35,450 bases of DNA from Rhizophagus sp. LPA8_4_AMF (Eukaryota; Glomeromycota; Glomeromycetes; Glomerales; Glomeraceae): NCBI GenBank assembly GCA_021464525.1, contig JADRCO010000378.1, positions 1-35,450 on the forward strand. Direction: 5' to 3'. Shown here piece after piece: positions 31,045 to 35,450 of the stretch (the first letter of the stretch is position 1; each line of letters starts with the position of its first letter). A program made the translations under genes and the position numbers. The notes beneath the pieces are model-generated. The model was not told where the DNA came from and searched no databases. It saw only the letters and a program-made list of their open reading frames with translations.

Positions 31045-31600
31045 TTTACCTTCTAAAGGTCATTTTAAAACATCCTGAAAGGTTCCTAATGAAAAAAAAA
31101 ACAAATTTAATGTTAGTAATGTTTACTAACGTTGAAAGTTTCACTTTTCACCTTCTATTTATCTTTTAAGAATCGTTCTGAAGTGTTCTGAAGGGTTACT
31201 AACAAAAAAAAACCAAATTTAACATTAGTAATGTTTATTAACGTTGAAAGTTTCACTTTTCACTCTCTATTTATCTTCTAAGGACCATTCTGAAGTGTCC
31301 TAAAGGGTTACTAATGAAAAAAAAACAAAATTAATGTTAGTAATGTTTACTAACGTTAAAAGAGTTATTTCCCCCTCCATTTACCTTCTAAGGACCATTC
31401 TGAAGTGTCCTGAATGGTTACTAAAGAAAAAAAAATAAATTTAATGTTAGAAATATTTATTAACGTTAAAAGAGTTACCTCTTCTCTTTATTTACCTTCT
31501 AAGAGATGTACTGAAGTGTCTGAAAGGTTCCTAACAAAAAAATTTAAAGAACATTAGTAATGTTTACTAATGTTCCAGCTATTTTTAAAACAAGAAAAAA
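31045..31600 (+). repeat. array B of the ~110-bp repeat family (about 5 units)
   Basis: The marker TTTA(C/T)CTT(C/T)TAA occurs at 31045, 31158, 31270, 31380 and 31491, giving a period of 110-113 bp. Each unit runs marker, GGACCATTCTGAAGTGTCCT, AAAGGTTACTAA, an A run, and a palindromic core GTTAGTAATGTTTACTAACG. It is the most regular of the three arrays. Confidence 0.9.
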
Positions 31601-32689
31601 ACTTCTCTCTTGACTTACATTTTCAAAGTCTAGTTTCAGGATGTGAAGACCTGTTCTAAGAAGACCATTTCTAAAAAAAATAAATAAAAAGGAACGTTAA
31701 TATGTTTCCAAAATAAAAATAAAACAATACACTTGCTTACTTTTCGTCAATTTACATATTCTTCTATACATAATATATCGCCTATACCCTTTCTTTGCAT
31801 CTAAGGATATAATGCTAAAGTAAGTTAAAAAGTTTTTTATTTAATCAGTTTTTTTTTTAAAAAAAAAAATGATTATCAACCAATCAGATCAGTTTTGGAA
31901 GTCATATGACTGATACTGAATCACAGTTCAGTTATTTATCAAAATTATATCTTTTTTATTATATACTGTAGACATTTTCTTTAAGTCTTCATCACCTGTT
32001 ATTGATATTAGAACATCTAATAGTTTTTTCATTTTTTATTATGTGGTTAAATTTTTTTCTTACCACTGATTGATGACTTCAGGTAGTTGCCGTTTTTATA
32101 ATATATTCATATATACATATTTTTTACTGTGCCTTTTGCAGCTAGTGTCAAATTTTTTTATTATCAGATCTATATTATTATCATAAAGTATAAATGCTAC
32201 TTCTTCATAAGTCTATATAACTAGGTCCACTATTTCACTATTTAATACTGTAGAAGAATTTATATTCTGAAAAAAAGCTGGGTTAGTTTTAACTGAAATA
32301 TTTATTATCTATTTTTGCTTCAAAGTCTTCTTTTGCAAGTTTTCATATTTTTTGGTGATTTTAGGTACAAAAATGTTTGTAAAGAACAATGTTAATATAT
32401 TCCTAACCCATTTTCTAGAAAAATAATAATAAAAATAATAGAAGTTTCATAATCCAAAAAATCCAACCAGTTCCAGAACTGAAAATAAAAAAATATTATT
32501 TTGAATTAAACAAAACTTATCAAACTAAGATAAAAAAATTGACAATAAAAAACAATGATTGTCTATTTTATATAGTTTATTTATATTTATATAGTTTATA
32601 TAGAATTTATTTATATAGAGCTTATTGTAGTTTATTTATAAAAATAAAATGATTACTGTGACATTGTTACATATCACTGGTCAAAATCA
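31601..32689. other. gene-free stretch with one stray repeat unit
   Basis: At 31620-31720 there is a single weak copy of the ~110-bp family (GAACGTTAATATGTTTCC). The rest is AT-rich with no clear open frame; the slightly richer part 31930-32400 may be a decayed coding region on the minus strand, but I could not read a family from it. Confidence 0.4.
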
Positions 32690-32970
32690 ATACTATCAGG
32701 TACATATCAGGTACCTGATATGTGTAATATATGTGTGAAATATGTGTATGATATTTAACAATACTACACATATTGGGTATCTGATATGTGTAGTATAAAT
32801 GTAGAAATTTGGTGACATATAATGTACATATTATGTGCATATCTTATACATATCGGGTAGTGAAATATCGGTTGTATATCATCAACTTATTGGGTACCTG
32901 ATATATTTTTAAAAATATCAGATAGATATTGTATACTTATAGGATACATGTCAGCACTATCTGATATGTA
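32690..32970. repeat. palindrome-rich tract with a perfect 22-bp palindrome
   Basis: ACATATCAGGT and its exact complement ACCTGATATGT lie back to back at 32702-32723. GGTATCTGATATGTGTA, GGTACCTGATATA, TATCTGATATGTATCTGG and inverted versions repeat through the tract at 50-80-bp spacing. The same words occur at 26950-27240. Confidence 0.7.
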
Positions 32971-33319
32971 TCTGGTGGTTATATTAATATAGGCTAAATT
33001 ATTATTAATGCTCATAATTACTGGTAAATTTATAACTTAAATTCAATCATAATTTACAGATTAATTGATAACTTTATTTTAATTCACGTTAAAATTATAA
33101 AATTTTTATTATATTTTTTAATTAATAACAATAAAATATATTACTACTCTTTATATAAACTCAATCAAAATAATGCATAATATAATAAATTAATATTCTA
33201 TTACGCATTTACATATTAATAATACATCATTATACATGGACTAATGTATTTATAATTAACACATTTCACATTTACTTGCTGCTTATTTTCGTTTTATTAA
33301 TCTGTTTAATTTGATATTA
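32971..33319. other. AT-rich spacer, nothing recognised
   Basis: Plain A/T-rich DNA with no open frame and no repeat. Confidence 0.4.
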
Positions 33320-33680
33320 TTTAGAAAAAAAGTGTTAGTAAAAAAATATTATTAGTAATAGAAATGTTAGTATGATTGTTAGTAGACATATTAAAAAAGA
33401 AAAGGAATATTAATAAAAAAAATGTTAAAAAGATAAAGGAAGAAAAATTATTATTATTAGAAGTGTTGGTATAAATATTAGTATAAGTATTAATAAAAAA
33501 ATGTTTAGTAGTTAGTAGAAACATTAGAAAAAAATGTTTAGTAATAGAACATGTTAGTAGAAATATTAGTAGAAGTGTTAAAAAAAATGTTTAATATGTA
33601 GTAATATAAACATTAGGAAGAGGAAAAAATACATTAGTAAGAGTGTTAAGAAAAAATATGTTAATAAAATATATTAAAAA
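33320..33680 (+). repeat. degenerate purine-rich GTTAGTAGAAATATTAGTA repeat
   Basis: The words GTTAGTA, ATTAGTAGAA and AAAAAATGTT recur about every 12-30 bp on the plus strand. The 67-codon Asn/Thr/Phe-rich frame on the minus strand (33524-33321) is produced by this repeat and is not a gene. The TTAGTA word is shared with the ~110-bp family. Confidence 0.65.
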
Positions 33681-34169
33681 AAGAAAAGTGGTATTAAAAA
33701 ATTGTATCTTTGTATTTACTTTGAACAAAACAATAGAATAAAAAATTCAAGAGAAAAGGTTTTAAAAAAAAAAATAAAATACGAAAAGATAAATAATTTA
33801 AGTTGTATAATACGTGATAACAATAATTATTAATTTTTATTGGTTATTTGATCAGTTTTAATTAGAAATTATTTTAATTAAAATATAAACGCATTTATAC
33901 TAAAATTATATTACTTTAATATCATAATGTAAACACGTTTCCACCTGTATATACAGATCGATCATAAAATTGATCACCTATCGGTCACCTATTGGTTGTC
34001 TATTGGTTGTCTATCGTGAGTATGCCTAATTCTTCATGATGTTACAATAATATTTTAATAATAATTTATACCCATTTTTATTTATTATTAACTACAACTG
34101 AATTTTATTTAATTATATAAAACCACCCTTGAAGAGTTTCAAACAATTCAAAATTCACATAAATTTGTC
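33681..34169. other. AT-rich spacer with a small CTATYGGT repeat
   Basis: Around 33955-34015 CTATCGGTCAC, CTATTGGTTGT and CTATTGGTTGT follow each other. Nothing else is recognised. Confidence 0.45.
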
Positions 34170-34580
34170 CAAGAATAAAACTTAAGACATACAAAAAAAG
34201 AGAAGACGTTAGTAAAATATTTCTTAAAGAGGGAAAAGTTTTGAAACGCTTCAAAACTTACATTCAGTTATCTAAGAGTTGAAGTTCAGGATCTACAAAA
34301 AGAAGAATGAAATGTTAGTAAAACGTTTCTTAAAGAGGGAAAAAGTTTTGGAATGATTTGAAATTTACATCTCATCATCCAAGGAATGAAGATCAGAACC
34401 TACAAAAAATTAAAAGAAACGTTAATAAACGTTTCTTAAAGCTAATGTCAAACTTCATCTCCAAAAAGAAGTAATTTACTGTTAAAAGAATCTTTTGGAA
34501 AAGCTGACACTTATAAAAAATAACAAAAAAGTTGATATCTACAAAAAATAAGAAAAAAGAAACATTAGTACATTTCTTAA
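34170..34580 (+). repeat. array C of the ~110-bp repeat family (about 3-4 units)
   Basis: (A/C)TACAAAAA markers near 34182, 34290 and 34397 are about 108 bp apart, each followed by an A/G run and the core ACGTTAGTAAA(A)CGTTTCTTAAAG, then GAGGGAAAAGTTTTG and CATC.TCCAAG. A shorter fourth piece ends at about 34580. The core is nearly palindromic. Confidence 0.8.
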
Positions 34581-34900
34581 AATAAATATCATTATCTCTC
34601 GTACATTCCCTACCATCATCTTTCGTTCATTCCTTATCGTCAACTTTTATTCTTTTCCTATTATCATCTTTCGTCTGTTCCCTATCATTATATATATCCA
34701 TTCCTTATCTCACCCATTTCCTATCATCATCTTTCATCCATTCATTTTCATCATTTTTCTTTTGTCTGTTTATTCATCATCATCAATCTTCTTTTTTTTG
34801 TGCTTCACCATCTCTTTTCCTTTTCTTTCACTCTTTATCATCACCTTCATTTTTTTATTATTTCTTTATTCTCATCCTTCATTTTTCATTTCTTTTTCAT
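34581..34900 (+). repeat. pyrimidine-rich CATCATCTTTCRTYCATTCC repeat
   Basis: ATCATCTTTCGTTCATTCC-like units return every 30-40 bp and fade into CATCATCAT and CTTTTTC words. The composition resembles the right part of the polypyrimidine tract at 25.2-26.2 kb (CATCATTTTCCATC), so the two may share an origin. Confidence 0.6.
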
Positions 34901-35179
34901 TCTGCCAATCTAAAAAATCAAGAAGAAAGAAATGATAGTACATTTCTTCAATATATTAAAAAATTTCTCTTCCAGCTTCCACTTGCCACACTTACATTCC
35001 AATTTCCAAGTTCAGGTTCGCCTAAATAGTCTGGCATATAGTTGTTTCCAAAATTCAATTGGCAAATCCAAAATCCAAAATTACAAAATCGTAATTAATT
35101 ACATAATTCTGTAATTCATGTAACTGTGCAAAATTGCACATATCTCAAAATCTAGTGATTCGTTTTAGATGCTTTTACT

Positions 35180-35370
35180 ACCATTTGATTTGACTTATCA
35201 AGATGAATCGAATGGTAGGTGTTTCATCTCTCTAGCATCAATATTGACGGAGTTATGCTGCTGTAAATGTTTAATGATTATTGATGTCGGAGCACGATCT
35301 AGTGATTGGATTTGAATGTTCTTACTATCATTCGATTCGTCTCACCGAGACGAATCTAATGGTGGTAAAA
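35180..35370. repeat. two long hairpins of the CATTCGATTCGTCTC type
   Basis: The first has arms CTACCATTTGATT and GAATCGAATGGTAG (35195-35218) around a short loop. The second has TTACTATCATTCGATTCGTC at 35322 against GAGACGAATCTAATGGTGGT from 35347, about 22-bp arms with few mismatches and only a 3-base loop. GATCTAGTGATT / AATCTAGTGATT precedes both, so the two are tandem copies. A worn copy sits near 24900-25060. Confidence 0.75.
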
Positions 35371-35450
35371 TCATCCAAAACGGATCACTGGATGCTGAGT
35401 TATTATTTGTTAAGTTTTTAAATATAATTCAGCCAAAATTAAGGTTAATT

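Noticed and set aside
31930..32400. Slightly less AT-rich region that might be minus-strand coding DNA
   Set aside because: Translations in all frames gave only short scraps with frequent stops and no family resemblance.
33321..33524. Minus-strand Asn/Thr/Phe-rich 67-codon frame
   Set aside because: It is produced by the TTAGTAGAA-type repeat; low complexity without a domain.

Overview
This window looks like nuclear DNA of an AT-rich, intron-rich, transposon-laden fungus. The gene set (TAN1, ORC4, SMC4, BUD20, a tetraspanin-like protein), the many short GT..AG introns and the islands of small repeats suggest an arbuscular mycorrhizal fungus such as Rhizophagus. The genus is inference; the fungal or basal-eukaryote character is well supported. 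No bacterial operons, CRISPR arrays or viral genes are visible.

Layout. 1-391 is a comparatively GC-rich tRNA-derived SINE on the minus strand. 1137-4385 holds a divergent pair, TAN1 (minus, 7 exons, 273 aa) and ORC4 (plus, 8 exons, 422 aa), whose start codons lie 131 bp apart. 4386-8700 is a transposon island: a degraded LINE 3' end split by a 1.6-kb TA-flanked element stuffed with satellite DNA, then two small pogo/mariner-type MITEs and a 751-bp inverted-repeat element. 8777-14024 is a complete 20-exon SMC4 gene (1255 aa), including one GC-AG intron. 14609-15381 is BUD20/ZNF593 (4 exons, 124 aa). 17077-18062 is an internally deleted hAT element with intact ends and an 8-bp target duplication. 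19893-21168 is a five-exon, four-membrane-segment tetraspanin-like gene (298 aa). From 21.2 kb to the end there is no intact gene, only repeats: two adjacent TA-flanked MITEs, a 1.4-kb terminal-inverted-repeat element filled with polypyrimidine, a 5'-truncated LINE with a perfect 16-bp target duplication, a frameshifted gene relic, three arrays of one ~110-bp repeat family, and palindrome-rich tracts.

How the genes relate. ORC4 (origin licensing) and SMC4 (condensin) are S- and M-phase chromosome genes. Both have G1/S-type promoter sequences close upstream: a TTCGCGAAA site before ORC4 and an ACGCGT box before SMC4. TAN1 (tRNA acetylation) and BUD20 (60S export) are growth genes of the translation apparatus. 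The exon models were joined by hand; every junction keeps the frame and rebuilds family motifs, which is why confidence is high for those four genes.
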